NCBI GenBank assembly: GCA_033283165.1
Contig: JAWMQL010000008.1
Coordinates: 189,830-253,829, forward strand
Direction: 5' to 3'
Origin: JAWMQL01 sp033283165
GTDB lineage: Bacteria; Pseudomonadota; Gammaproteobacteria; Pseudomonadales; Halieaceae
Length of the DNA stretch: 64,000 bases
Part shown: piece by piece, positions 32,772 to 40,144 of the stretch
Layout of the letters: each line of letters starts with the position of its first letter
How positions within the stretch are numbered: the stretch's first letter is position 1
Notes under the pieces: model-generated
Databases searched by the model: none
What the model was told of the DNA's origin: nothing
The model's input: only the letters and a program-made list of their open reading frames with translations
Program-made: the position numbers and the translations under genes

Positions 32772-35576
32772 ATGAGTGACTACAAAGACACACTGAACCT
32801 GCCCAAGACGGCGTTCCCCATGAAGGCCAGCCTGGCCCAGCGCGAGCCGCAGCGGATCAAGCAGTGGCAGGAAATGGACCTGTACGGTCGTATGCGACAG
32901 GCCGGTGCCGGACGGCCAAAATTCATCCTGCACGATGGCCCGCCCTACGCCAATGGTGACCTCCACGTGGGCCACGCGGTGAACAAGATCCTGAAGGACA
33001 TCATCGTCAAGTCCAGGACGCTGGCCGGTTTCGACGCGCCCTATGTGCCCGGTTGGGACTGCCACGGCCTGCCTATAGAACTCAACGTCGAGAAAAAGGT
33101 GGGCAAGCCCGGGGTCAAAGTGAGCCCCACGGATTTCAGGCAGAAGTGTCGCGAATACGCCGCCTCGCAGGTGGACGGTCAGCGTGCGGATTTCGTACGC
33201 ATGGGAGTGCTGGGGGACTGGGCCGACCCGTACCTGACCATGGACTTCCACTTCGAGGCCGATATCGTGCGCACCCTTGGGCGCATCGTCGACAATGGTC
33301 ACCTGCACAAGGGCTTCAAGCCGGTGCACTGGTGCACTGACTGCGGTTCGGCGCTGGCGGAGGCCGAGGTAGAGTACAAGGACAAAATTTCCCCGGCCAT
33401 CGACGTGGCCTATCGGGCACTGGATCCGGAGGCGCTGAACAAGGCCTTCGGCAGCCATTACCCGGGTGAGATTGCCGTGCCCATCTGGACCACCACCCCC
33501 TGGACCCTGCCGGCCAGCATGGCGGTGAGCGTGCACCCGGAACTGGAATACCTGCTCATCGAGGGCGCGGGGCGCGCTCTGGTGGTGGCAGCCGAACTGG
33601 CAGAAAGCTGTGCCAGGCGTTTCGGTCTGGACGCGGTGACCGTGCTGGGCCGATGCAAAGGCGCGGCGCTGGAAGGCCAGCGTCTGCAGCACCCCTTCCT
33701 CGACCGGGCGGTGCCGGTGCTGCTCGGCGAGCACGTCACTACCGAGGCCGGCACGGGTGCTGTGCATACGGCTCCCGCCCATGGTCAGGAAGACTTCGTG
33801 GTGGGCAGTCAATACGACATCGAAGTCCACAACCCGGTAGGCGGCAACGGCGTGTTCCTGCCCGACACCGAGTTTTTTGCCGGGCAGCACGTCATGAAAG
33901 CAAACCCCGCCATCGTGGAACTGTTGCGCGAGCGCTCTGTGCTGCTGCATGAAGAGCCCTACGAGCACTCCTATCCCCACTGCTGGCGGCACAAGACGCC
34001 GATCATATTCCGTGCCACTCCCCAGTGGTTTGTCAGCATGCACCAGAACGGCCTGCTGGACGGCGCCAAGGCGGCGGTGGAGCAGGTGCAGTGGTTGCCC
34101 GAGTGGGGCAAGGCCCGCATCGACGCCATGCTGGTGAATCGGCCGGACTGGTGTATTTCGCGCCAGCGCACCTGGGGTGTGCCGATCACCCTGTTCGTCA
34201 ATCGCCACAGTGGTGACCTGCACCCGCGTACCGCAGAGTTGATCGAGCAGGTTGCGCAGCGTATCCAGGCCGCCGGCATCGACGCCTGGTTCGACCTCGA
34301 TCCCGCGGAACTGCTGGGAGATGAGGCGGAGGAGTACGATAAGGTCACCGATACCCTGGATGTGTGGTTCGACTCCGGTGTGACCCACGCCTGCGTCCTG
34401 CGCAAGCGCGAGGGCCTGGGGGCCCCCGCGGACCTGTACCTGGAAGGCTCGGACCAGCATCGCGGCTGGTTCCAGTCCTCGTTGCTGACCGGCATCGGTG
34501 CCTTCGGTGAGGCCCCCTATCGCACCGTGCTGACCCATGGCTTCACCGTCGACGGGCAGGGGCGCAAGATGTCCAAGTCGATCGGCAACATTGTTCCCGC
34601 GGCCAGGGTGATGAACGACCTGGGCGCCGACATCCTGCGTTTGTGGGTCGCGGCGGCCGACTTCCGGGGCGAAGTGGCGGTGTCCGACGAGATTTTCAAG
34701 CGCACGGCCGATGCCTATCGCCGCATCCGCAATACCGCCCGTTTCCTGTTGTCCAACCTGAATGGATTCGATCCCGCTACCGACGCCCTGGCGCCGGCAG
34801 ACATGCTGTCCCTGGACCGCTGGGCGGTGGATCGGGCGGCGCAACTGCAGGAAGAAATCGTGGCGGCCTACGACACCTACCAGTTTCACCAGATTTACCA
34901 CAAGGTGCACAATTTCTGCGCCAATGACCTCGGCGGTTTCTACCTGGATGTGATCAAGGACCGGCAGTACACCACCCGGGCTGACAGTGCGGCGCGACGC
35001 TCCGCCCAGACCGCCATGTACCATGTCGGCGAAGCCCTGGTGCGCTGGATAGCGCCCATTCTCAGTTTTACCGCCGAGGAAATCTGGGAAAACCTGCCCG
35101 GGCAACGCGAGGACTCTGTTTTCCTGGACCAGTGGTACCGCGGCCTGTCGCTGCTGCCCGCGGACGAGCCCCTGGGCCGGGATTTCTGGCAGCGCGTCAT
35201 GGCGGTGCGGGGTGCGGTGAACCGGGAAATGGAGGTGTTGCGGGCCGAGGGCGCCCTGCGCGGTTCCCTGGACGCCGAAATTAACCTGTATTGTGATGAC
35301 GCCCTGCGGGCCGACCTGGAGCGGCTCGGTGAGGAACTGCGCTTCGTGCTGATCACGTCGGCCGCGCGCCTGCAACCGCTCGCTGCGGCGCCGGCCGAGG
35401 CCTCGGAGAGCGAGGTGCCCGGCCTGAAGCTGCACGCCTCGGCCAGCGACGAGGAAAAATGCGAACGATGCTGGCACCGGCGGCCGGAGGTGGGCCAGAT
35501 CGCCGCCCACCCGGGCCTGTGCCAGCGCTGCGTGGAGAATGTCGATGGTGACGGTGAGCAGCGCCGTTTCGCGTAG
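32772..35576 (+). CDS. ileS: isoleucyl-tRNA synthetase
   Basis: 934 residues. The class I signature HVGH is at residue 65, KMSKS at 599-603, and the editing (CP1) domain between them contains the TTPWTLP segment. The C-terminal zinc site CERCWH...CQRC is present. It charges tRNA-Ile with isoleucine. The start MSDYKDTLNLPKTAFPMKASL is the standard bacterial form. lspA begins inside its last 38 bases, a coupling seen in many Gammaproteobacteria. Confidence 0.98.
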   Translation: MSDYKDTLNLPKTAFPMKASLAQREPQRIKQWQEMDLYGRMRQAGAGRPKFILHDGPPYANGDLHVGHAVNKILKDIIVKSRTLAGFDAPYVPGWDCHGLPIELNVEKKVGKPGVKVSPTDFRQKCREYAASQVDGQRADFVRMGVLGDWADPYLTMDFHFEADIVRTLGRIVDNGHLHKGFKPVHWCTDCGSALAEAEVEYKDKISPAIDVAYRALDPEALNKAFGSHYPGEIAVPIWTTTPWTLPASMAVSVHPELEYLLIEGAGRALVVAAELAESCARRFGLDAVTVLGRCKGAALEGQRLQHPFLDRAVPVLLGEHVTTEAGTGAVHTAPAHGQEDFVVGSQYDIEVHNPVGGNGVFLPDTEFFAGQHVMKANPAIVELLRERSVLLHEEPYEHSYPHCWRHKTPIIFRATPQWFVSMHQNGLLDGAKAAVEQVQWLPEWGKARIDAMLVNRPDWCISRQRTWGVPITLFVNRHSGDLHPRTAELIEQVAQRIQAAGIDAWFDLDPAELLGDEAEEYDKVTDTLDVWFDSGVTHACVLRKREGLGAPADLYLEGSDQHRGWFQSSLLTGIGAFGEAPYRTVLTHGFTVDGQGRKMSKSIGNIVPAARVMNDLGADILRLWVAAADFRGEVAVSDEIFKRTADAYRRIRNTARFLLSNLNGFDPATDALAPADMLSLDRWAVDRAAQLQEEIVAAYDTYQFHQIYHKVHNFCANDLGGFYLDVIKDRQYTTRADSAARRSAQTAMYHVGEALVRWIAPILSFTAEEIWENLPGQREDSVFLDQWYRGLSLLPADEPLGRDFWQRVMAVRGAVNREMEVLRAEGALRGSLDAEINLYCDDALRADLERLGEELRFVLITSAARLQPLAAAPAEASESEVPGLKLHASASDEEKCERCWHRRPEVGQIAAHPGLCQRCVENVDGDGEQRRFA

Positions 35577-36057
35577 CGGCCCGGCCGCCCTGCGCTGGTA
35601 CGCCCTGGCCCTGCTGGTGGTGGTGCTGGATCAGTACAGCAAGCATCTGGCGAGCACCCTGCTGGATTACGGTCGACCGGTGGAAGTCTTTTCGTGGTTC
35701 AATCTGACCCTGCAGCACAACACCGGTGCGGCGTTCAGCTTTCTCAGCAGCGCGGGCGGCTGGCAGCGCTATTTTTTCAGCCTGGTGGCCTGCGTGATCA
35801 GCCTGGTACTGGTAGTCTGGCTGTACCGGCTGCCGCGCGGCCAGTGGTTGCTGGCCCTGTCGCTGGCCCTGATCCTGGGCGGTGCCCTGGGTAACCTGTG
35901 GGACCGGTTGGCGCTCGGCTATGTGGTGGACTTCATCTCGGTCCACTACGGCGGCCGCTACTTTCCGGCGTTCAACCTGGCCGACTCGGCGATTTCGGTC
36001 GGTGCCGCCTGTATGTTGCTGGACAGTTTCAGGTCCAGGGAGCGGGAGAACGCCTGA
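35539..36057 (+). CDS. lspA: lipoprotein signal peptidase (signal peptidase II)
   Basis: 172 residues, four transmembrane helices. VVLDQYSKHLA, the NTGAAFSFLSS segment, GGALGNLWDRL and VVDFISVHYGG...FPAFNLADSAI carry the conserved catalytic Asp pair (NxxD and FNxAD). LspA cleaves the signal peptide of diacylglyceryl-modified prolipoproteins in the inner membrane. The start ATG at 35539 lies within ileS; a second ATG at 35545 is possible. The fkpB ATG overlaps its TGA. Confidence 0.96.
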   Translation: MSMVTVSSAVSRSGPAALRWYALALLVVVLDQYSKHLASTLLDYGRPVEVFSWFNLTLQHNTGAAFSFLSSAGGWQRYFFSLVACVISLVLVVWLYRLPRGQWLLALSLALILGGALGNLWDRLALGYVVDFISVHYGGRYFPAFNLADSAISVGAACMLLDSFRSRERENA

Positions 36058-36512
36058 TGAATGACAGCCAGATCGCCGTGGGCGAGGGAACCCGGGTGTA
36101 CCTCAACTTTGCCCTGAGCCTGGAAGACGGGTCAGAGGTGGACTCCAATTTCGGCGCCGAGCCAGTGGCCTTCGTGTTCGGCGACGGCAGTTTGTTGCCT
36201 GGCTTCGAGCGTCAGCTGATCGGCATGTCGGCCGGGGAACGGCGCCTGTTAACGGTGCAGCCGGAAGATGCCTTCGGGCAGCCCAATGACAACAACCTGC
36301 AGGCAATCTCCCGCGACCAGTTCGACGCGGACGAAGAGTTGGCGGTGGGACTGGTTTACTCCTTCGCCGATGCCAGCGGTGCGGAACTGCCCGGCGTGGT
36401 GATAGGGATCGACGAGGAGCAGATCACCGTGGATTTCAATCACCCCCTGTCCGGTCGTACAATCCTGTTCGACGTCCTGATACACCGGGTCGAACCGGCG
36501 GAGCTGCACTGA
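36057..36512 (+). CDS. fkpB: FKBP-type peptidyl-prolyl isomerase SlpA/FkpB
   Basis: 151 residues starting at the last base of the lspA stop (TGATG). VYLNFALSLEDGSEVDSNF, then GDGSLLPGFERQLIGM and AGERRLLTVQPEDAFG are the FKBP core with the inserted-in-flap domain of the SlyD/SlpA group. There is no His-rich metal tail as in SlyD. The product catalyses proline isomerisation and has chaperone activity in the cytoplasm. ispH begins on the last base of its stop codon. lspA-fkpB-ispH is a conserved trio. Confidence 0.93.
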   Translation: MNDSQIAVGEGTRVYLNFALSLEDGSEVDSNFGAEPVAFVFGDGSLLPGFERQLIGMSAGERRLLTVQPEDAFGQPNDNNLQAISRDQFDADEELAVGLVYSFADASGAELPGVVIGIDEEQITVDFNHPLSGRTILFDVLIHRVEPAELH

Positions 36513-37462
36513 TGGACATCAATCTGGCCAACCCCCGGGGATTCTGTGCCGGTGTGGACCGGGCAATCGATATCGTCAATCGGGCGCTGGAAGTGTTTGG
36601 CAGGCCCATCTACGTGCGCCACGAGGTTGTCCACAACAAATTCGTGGTGGATGACCTGCGCCAGCGTGGTGCGGTTTTTGTCGATGAACTCGACCAGGTT
36701 CCCGATGATCGAATCGTGATTTTCAGCGCTCACGGTGTCTCCCAGGCGGTGCGCCAGGAGGCGGCTTCCCGCGGTCTGAAGGTGTTTGACGCGACCTGCC
36801 CGCTGGTCACCAAGGTACACATGGAGGTGGCGCGTTACAGTGCCGATGGCCGCGAATGTATTCTTATCGGTCACCGCGGACACCCGGAAGTCGAGGGGAC
36901 CATGGGGCAGTACGATACCGCTGCCGGTGGCGAGATCTACCTGGTGGAAGATGAACAGCAGGCCGCTAAGCTCGAGGTCCGCGACCCGGAAAGCCTGTCC
37001 TACGTGACCCAGACCACGTTGTCAGTGGATGATACCGCCCGGGTGATCGACGCCCTGCGGGCCCGCTTTCCCCACATCCAGGGTCCGCGCAAGGACGACA
37101 TCTGCTACGCGACCCAGAATCGCCAGGACGCGGTCAAGAGACTGGCCGCGGACTGTGACCTGGTGCTTGTGGTCGGCTCACCGAACAGTTCCAATTCCAA
37201 TCGCCTGCGGGAGCTGGCTGAGCGCATGGGCAGTGAGGCGTACCTGCTCGACAGCGCCGCCGACATCCGCGTCGAATGGTTGCAGGGCAAGCAACGTATC
37301 GGGGTGACGGCAGGTGCATCTGCCCCCGAGGTGTTGGTCCAGGAGGTGCTGGACGGGCTGGTCGCACTGGGAGCCAACGCGCCGGTCGAGCTCGCCGGGC
37401 AGGCTGAAAATATTACATTCTCGCTGCCACGGGAGCTGAGAATCGACGCCGTCAACCTGTAG
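36512..37462 (+). CDS. ispH: 4-hydroxy-3-methylbut-2-enyl diphosphate reductase
   Basis: 316 residues, as in E. coli. Three cluster cysteines are in NPRGFCAGVDRA, FDATCPLVTKVH and DICYATQNRQDAV; the catalytic Glu region TTLSVDDT and the SPNSSNSNRLRELA segment follow. IspH reduces HMBPP to IPP and DMAPP in the last step of the MEP isoprenoid pathway using a [4Fe-4S] cluster. The ATG overlaps the fkpB TGA by one base. It is the last gene of the ribF block; two palindromes follow its stop. Confidence 0.97.
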   Translation: MDINLANPRGFCAGVDRAIDIVNRALEVFGRPIYVRHEVVHNKFVVDDLRQRGAVFVDELDQVPDDRIVIFSAHGVSQAVRQEAASRGLKVFDATCPLVTKVHMEVARYSADGRECILIGHRGHPEVEGTMGQYDTAAGGEIYLVEDEQQAAKLEVRDPESLSYVTQTTLSVDDTARVIDALRARFPHIQGPRKDDICYATQNRQDAVKRLAADCDLVLVVGSPNSSNSNRLRELAERMGSEAYLLDSAADIRVEWLQGKQRIGVTAGASAPEVLVQEVLDGLVALGANAPVELAGQAENITFSLPRELRIDAVNL

Positions 37463-37482
37463 CAGCTGCTGCCCGCGCGGGC
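37461..37482. other. two adjacent perfect palindromes after ispH
   Basis: AGCAGCTGCT (37461-37470) is followed directly by GCCCGCGCGGGC (37471-37482). The first overlaps the last base pair of the ispH stop. Together they could form RNA hairpins at the transcript end, but no T run follows. Confidence 0.4.
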
Positions 37483-37565
37483 CACCCGTCGCAGTCTTGT
37501 CATCTCCGCCGGCCAAATGCGGGCAATTCCAGCCAGATACTGGCACTCCTCCTGATATCCATTAG

Positions 37566-37584
37566 CCTCCTGCATACAGGGAGG
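37566..37584 (+). promoter_or_regulatory. hairpin that could hide the fimT ribosome-binding site
   Basis: CCTCCTG (37566-37572) can pair with CAGGGAGG (37577-37584) across a CATA loop with one bulged G. The right arm is the strong Shine-Dalgarno GGGAGG of fimT, six bases before its GTG. If formed, it would limit ribosome access. Confidence 0.45.
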
Positions 37585-37590
37585 TAAGCC

Positions 37591-38154
37591 GTGGACAGGA
37601 AGTCTGTAACCGGCGGCGGGCGCGGCCTGACGCTGCTTGAATTGTTGATCGCACTGGCGGTGCTGGCGGTGTCACTGACCACGGTGGCGCCCGCGTTCAG
37701 CAAGCTCGGACACAGCATCCGCCTGGGGCGCGAGGCCGGGCGCCTGGTGGAGGCCCTGAACCTGGCCCGCAGCGAGGCGATCCTGGCGCGGGAGACGATT
37801 GCCCTGTGCCCCTCGGATAACGGCGCACCGCCCCGGTGTGGCGGGGACTATCGTTCCGGTTGGCTGGTTTACCGCCCGGCCAGTGACGATCCTGGCCAGA
37901 TCCCGCAGGCGGAAGATCTCATCCGCCGGTTCGACGGCCTGCCACCAGGCTACCGGGTGAGCAATCGCGCGGGCACCCGGGTGCCCGATGAACGCCTGAC
38001 CTTTTACCCGGACGGCAGCAGCCGGCGCAGCCTGGGGTTTCTGTTCTGTCCGCCCGCGGGAACCTCAGCTCCGCCGCTGGCCGTGGTTCTCAACAACGTC
38101 GGTCGACCGCGACTGGCCTGGAACGATGGCAGCTGCCCGGAGGAGGTACTGTGA
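37591..38154 (+). CDS. fimT: type IV minor pilin, FimT/FimU (GspH) family
   Basis: 187 residues from a GTG with strong ribosome site GGGAGGT. The prepilin cleavage motif is RG|LTLLELLIALAVL, with Glu at +5 and Leu rather than Phe at +1. The hydrophobic N-terminal helix runs to about residue 33. Cys pairs (LCPSDN, RCGGDY, LFCPPAG, GSCPEE) suggest disulfides in the periplasmic head, as in GspH/FimT pilins. FimT/FimU proteins prime pilus assembly as part of the minor-pilin tip complex. Only one FimT/FimU gene is present here, against two in P. aeruginosa. pilV starts in an overlapping GTGA. Confidence 0.85.
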   Translation: MDRKSVTGGGRGLTLLELLIALAVLAVSLTTVAPAFSKLGHSIRLGREAGRLVEALNLARSEAILARETIALCPSDNGAPPRCGGDYRSGWLVYRPASDDPGQIPQAEDLIRRFDGLPPGYRVSNRAGTRVPDERLTFYPDGSSRRSLGFLFCPPAGTSAPPLAVVLNNVGRPRLAWNDGSCPEEVL

Positions 38155-38666
38155 GGCCCCGGACCAGGCGACCCCGGGTACGCGGAGCCGGGCTGGTCGA
38201 GGTGGCGGTCGCGCTGCTGATGCTATCGCTGGCGACCGTGGGACTGGTGGGGCTGCAAACAGCAGCCCGGCAGGCGGCGCTGGAAGCCAGTCAGCGCACC
38301 GAGGCGGTGGCCCTGGCGACCGACATGCTGGCGCAACTGCGGGCCAACTCGCGTTCCCTGGCGAGCTACAGCGGCGACGTCCCGGTGCTGGGCCAGCCCC
38401 CGGAGTGTGACGTGGCCTGTGACCCCGGAGAGATGCTTGCCTGGAACCGGTATCGCTGGGGACTGGCGCTGTACGGTCCGGGCAGTGGGCTTGCCACACC
38501 GGCGGCCTGCCTGGATTTTGGCGCTGAGCTGGCCCGGGTCGTGGTGAGCTGGGAGGCAGCCTACGCCCTCGGCGACACAGGTGAGGGCCTGGACTGCGGG
38601 CGGGGCGGCACGGACCCGCAGCGGCGACGTGCCGTGGCACTTGAAACCCATATACGGGGCGGGTGA
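38151..38666 (+). CDS. pilV: type IV minor pilin PilV
   Basis: 171 residues from a GTG overlapping the fimT TGA, with AGGAGG four bases upstream. The prepilin motif is RG|AGLVEVAVALLML with Glu at +5. SLATVGLVGLQTAARQAALEASQRTEAVALATDMLAQLRAN matches the PilV/GspI helix pattern. Cys pairs later in the chain could form disulfides. PilV belongs to the minor-pilin core (V, W, X) that initiates pilus assembly at the inner membrane. pilW follows after 3 bases. Confidence 0.83.
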   Translation: MRPRTRRPRVRGAGLVEVAVALLMLSLATVGLVGLQTAARQAALEASQRTEAVALATDMLAQLRANSRSLASYSGDVPVLGQPPECDVACDPGEMLAWNRYRWGLALYGPGSGLATPAACLDFGAELARVVVSWEAAYALGDTGEGLDCGRGGTDPQRRRAVALETHIRGG

Positions 38667-38669
38667 CGC

Positions 38670-39638
38670 ATGGCCGGGATATTGCAGCGGGCGAGAAGTG
38701 GATTCACGCTGGTGGAGCTGCTGGTCGCACTGGTGATCGGTTCCGGCCTGAGCCTGGCGGCTTCGACCTTCCTGCTGTACAGCAAACGGGCCTTTGTGCA
38801 GGACCAGGAAGCCCTGCGAATGCAGGAAAACGGCCGCTACGCCCTGCGCCTGCTCAGCCGGGAATTGCGGATGGCAGGATTCGCCGGGGTGGCTGCCGGG
38901 CAGCGACAGCCGGTGCCGTCCCTGACGGGCAGCCCCTGCTTCGACGTACTCCTGGATATGACCGCGGGGCTGGTTCATCTGGACGATGTCGACAGGTTGG
39001 GCCACCCCACGACCGGGGGGGACGCACTTCCAGATGATTGCCTGCCGGCCACGGGCCTGGTAGCCAGCAGCGACGTGCTGGTCGTGCGGCGCGTGATGGA
39101 CCGTCCTCACCGCCGCAACAGTGAAACATTCCAGGTCCCGGCCAAGGGAGAAGTCTTCCTGCAGCTCCCGCCGGACGACGGGCTGCCGGTCCTGGACTAC
39201 CACCGAGCCGGGGTGCGCAGCGGGTGGGATCTGTGGCGTTATCACCCGCAGGTATTTTTCATTCGCAATTATTCCCTGGCAGTCGGGGACAATATTCCGG
39301 TTTTGTGCCGCCGGCGCCTGTCTCCCACCCGAGCCGCCCTGGCGCCAACCGAGTGCCTGGTGGAGGGAGTCGAGCAACTGCAACTTGAATTCGTGCTCGA
39401 CAAGGACGGCGACGACCAGGCCGATGCCACGGCGCAGGCACCCGGACCGGAGGACCTGGAGCGGGCAGTCGCCGTTCGAATTGCGCTCATGATGCGCAGT
39501 GTCGGGCAGGTCGCCGACCGGGACCTGCCCCGGGATATGTCCTTCGCTGGCCGTCGCGTGTCCCATGCCGATCGCCACCTGCGGCTCGCGTTGGAGAGTT
39601 CGGTCCTGCTGCGCAATGTCAGGGTTCAGGCGTTATGA
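38670..39638 (+). CDS. pilW: type IV minor pilin PilW
   Basis: 322 residues. A canonical prepilin motif RSG|FTLVELLVALVIGSGL is at residues 9-25, followed by LRMQENGRYALRLLSRELRMAGF, the typical PilW block. The large C-terminal head is consistent with PilW. It forms part of the minor-pilin priming complex. Start ATG three bases after pilV; pilX ATG overlaps its TGA (ATGA). Near residues 239-247 lies a DKDGDDQAD stretch that resembles a calcium-binding loop. Confidence 0.85.
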   Translation: MAGILQRARSGFTLVELLVALVIGSGLSLAASTFLLYSKRAFVQDQEALRMQENGRYALRLLSRELRMAGFAGVAAGQRQPVPSLTGSPCFDVLLDMTAGLVHLDDVDRLGHPTTGGDALPDDCLPATGLVASSDVLVVRRVMDRPHRRNSETFQVPAKGEVFLQLPPDDGLPVLDYHRAGVRSGWDLWRYHPQVFFIRNYSLAVGDNIPVLCRRRLSPTRAALAPTECLVEGVEQLQLEFVLDKDGDDQADATAQAPGPEDLERAVAVRIALMMRSVGQVADRDLPRDMSFAGRRVSHADRHLRLALESSVLLRNVRVQAL

Positions 39639-40144
39639 GGGAGGATGCGCTGAGACAACAGCGGGGAATGGTCCTGGTTCTGAGCCTGGTTTTCCTGTTG
39701 CTCTTTGCCGTCATCGCCGCAGCCCTGCTGCAGAGCGGGCAGTTGGAGTTGCGCATGGCCGGGAACAGCGAGTCCGTCATCCGAGACAGGCAGCGCGCGC
39801 TGGCCGTGCTGGAACTGCTGCTGGAACAGCCGGGGATATTCGCGGCCCGGGAACGGCAGGGCTACCGGTTTTGTGCCCCGGGGGACCCGGGACCGGGTTG
39901 CGACGAGTTCAGCCTGTCACCGGTCAGTGTGTTGCCCGTGGCACTGCAGCCTGCCAGTGCCCGTATCGAACGCGTAGGTCCCCTTGCCGTTACGCTGCCC
40001 GCGATGCATGAAGCCCTGGCGAGTAGCGCGGTTGCTTTTGCCGCCACCCGTTTCGAACTGTGGGTCGCAACGGGGGAGATTGGACAGCGGCGCACGGAAC
40101 TGGCCCAGGGTGTCATGCGGCGGGTCCCCGGAGTTGCGCCGTGA
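39635..40144 (+). CDS. pilX: type IV minor pilin PilX
   Basis: 169 residues. The start is QRG|MVLVLSLVFLLLFAVIAAALL: a prepilin-like cleavage site without Glu at +5, which is usual for PilX proteins. LELRMAGNSESVIRDRQRALAVLE follows as in the family. PilX connects the other minor pilins to PilY1 in P. aeruginosa. The gene overlaps pilW by 4 bases and pilY1 by 4 bases, so all three are probably translationally coupled. Confidence 0.82.
   Translation: MREDALRQQRGMVLVLSLVFLLLFAVIAAALLQSGQLELRMAGNSESVIRDRQRALAVLELLLEQPGIFAARERQGYRFCAPGDPGPGCDEFSLSPVSVLPVALQPASARIERVGPLAVTLPAMHEALASSAVAFAATRFELWVATGEIGQRRTELAQGVMRRVPGVAP

Noticed and set aside
32739..35510. 923-codon - strand frame opposite ileS
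   Set aside because: Antisense shadow of ileS with no family features.
37461..37482. intrinsic terminator after ispH
   Set aside because: The palindromes are perfect but no T run follows, so I list them only as palindromes.
37541..37556. sigma-54 promoter for the minor-pilin operon (TGGCAC at 37541)
   Set aside because: The -12 GC is missing; the expected position reads GA, so the match is only to the -24 half.
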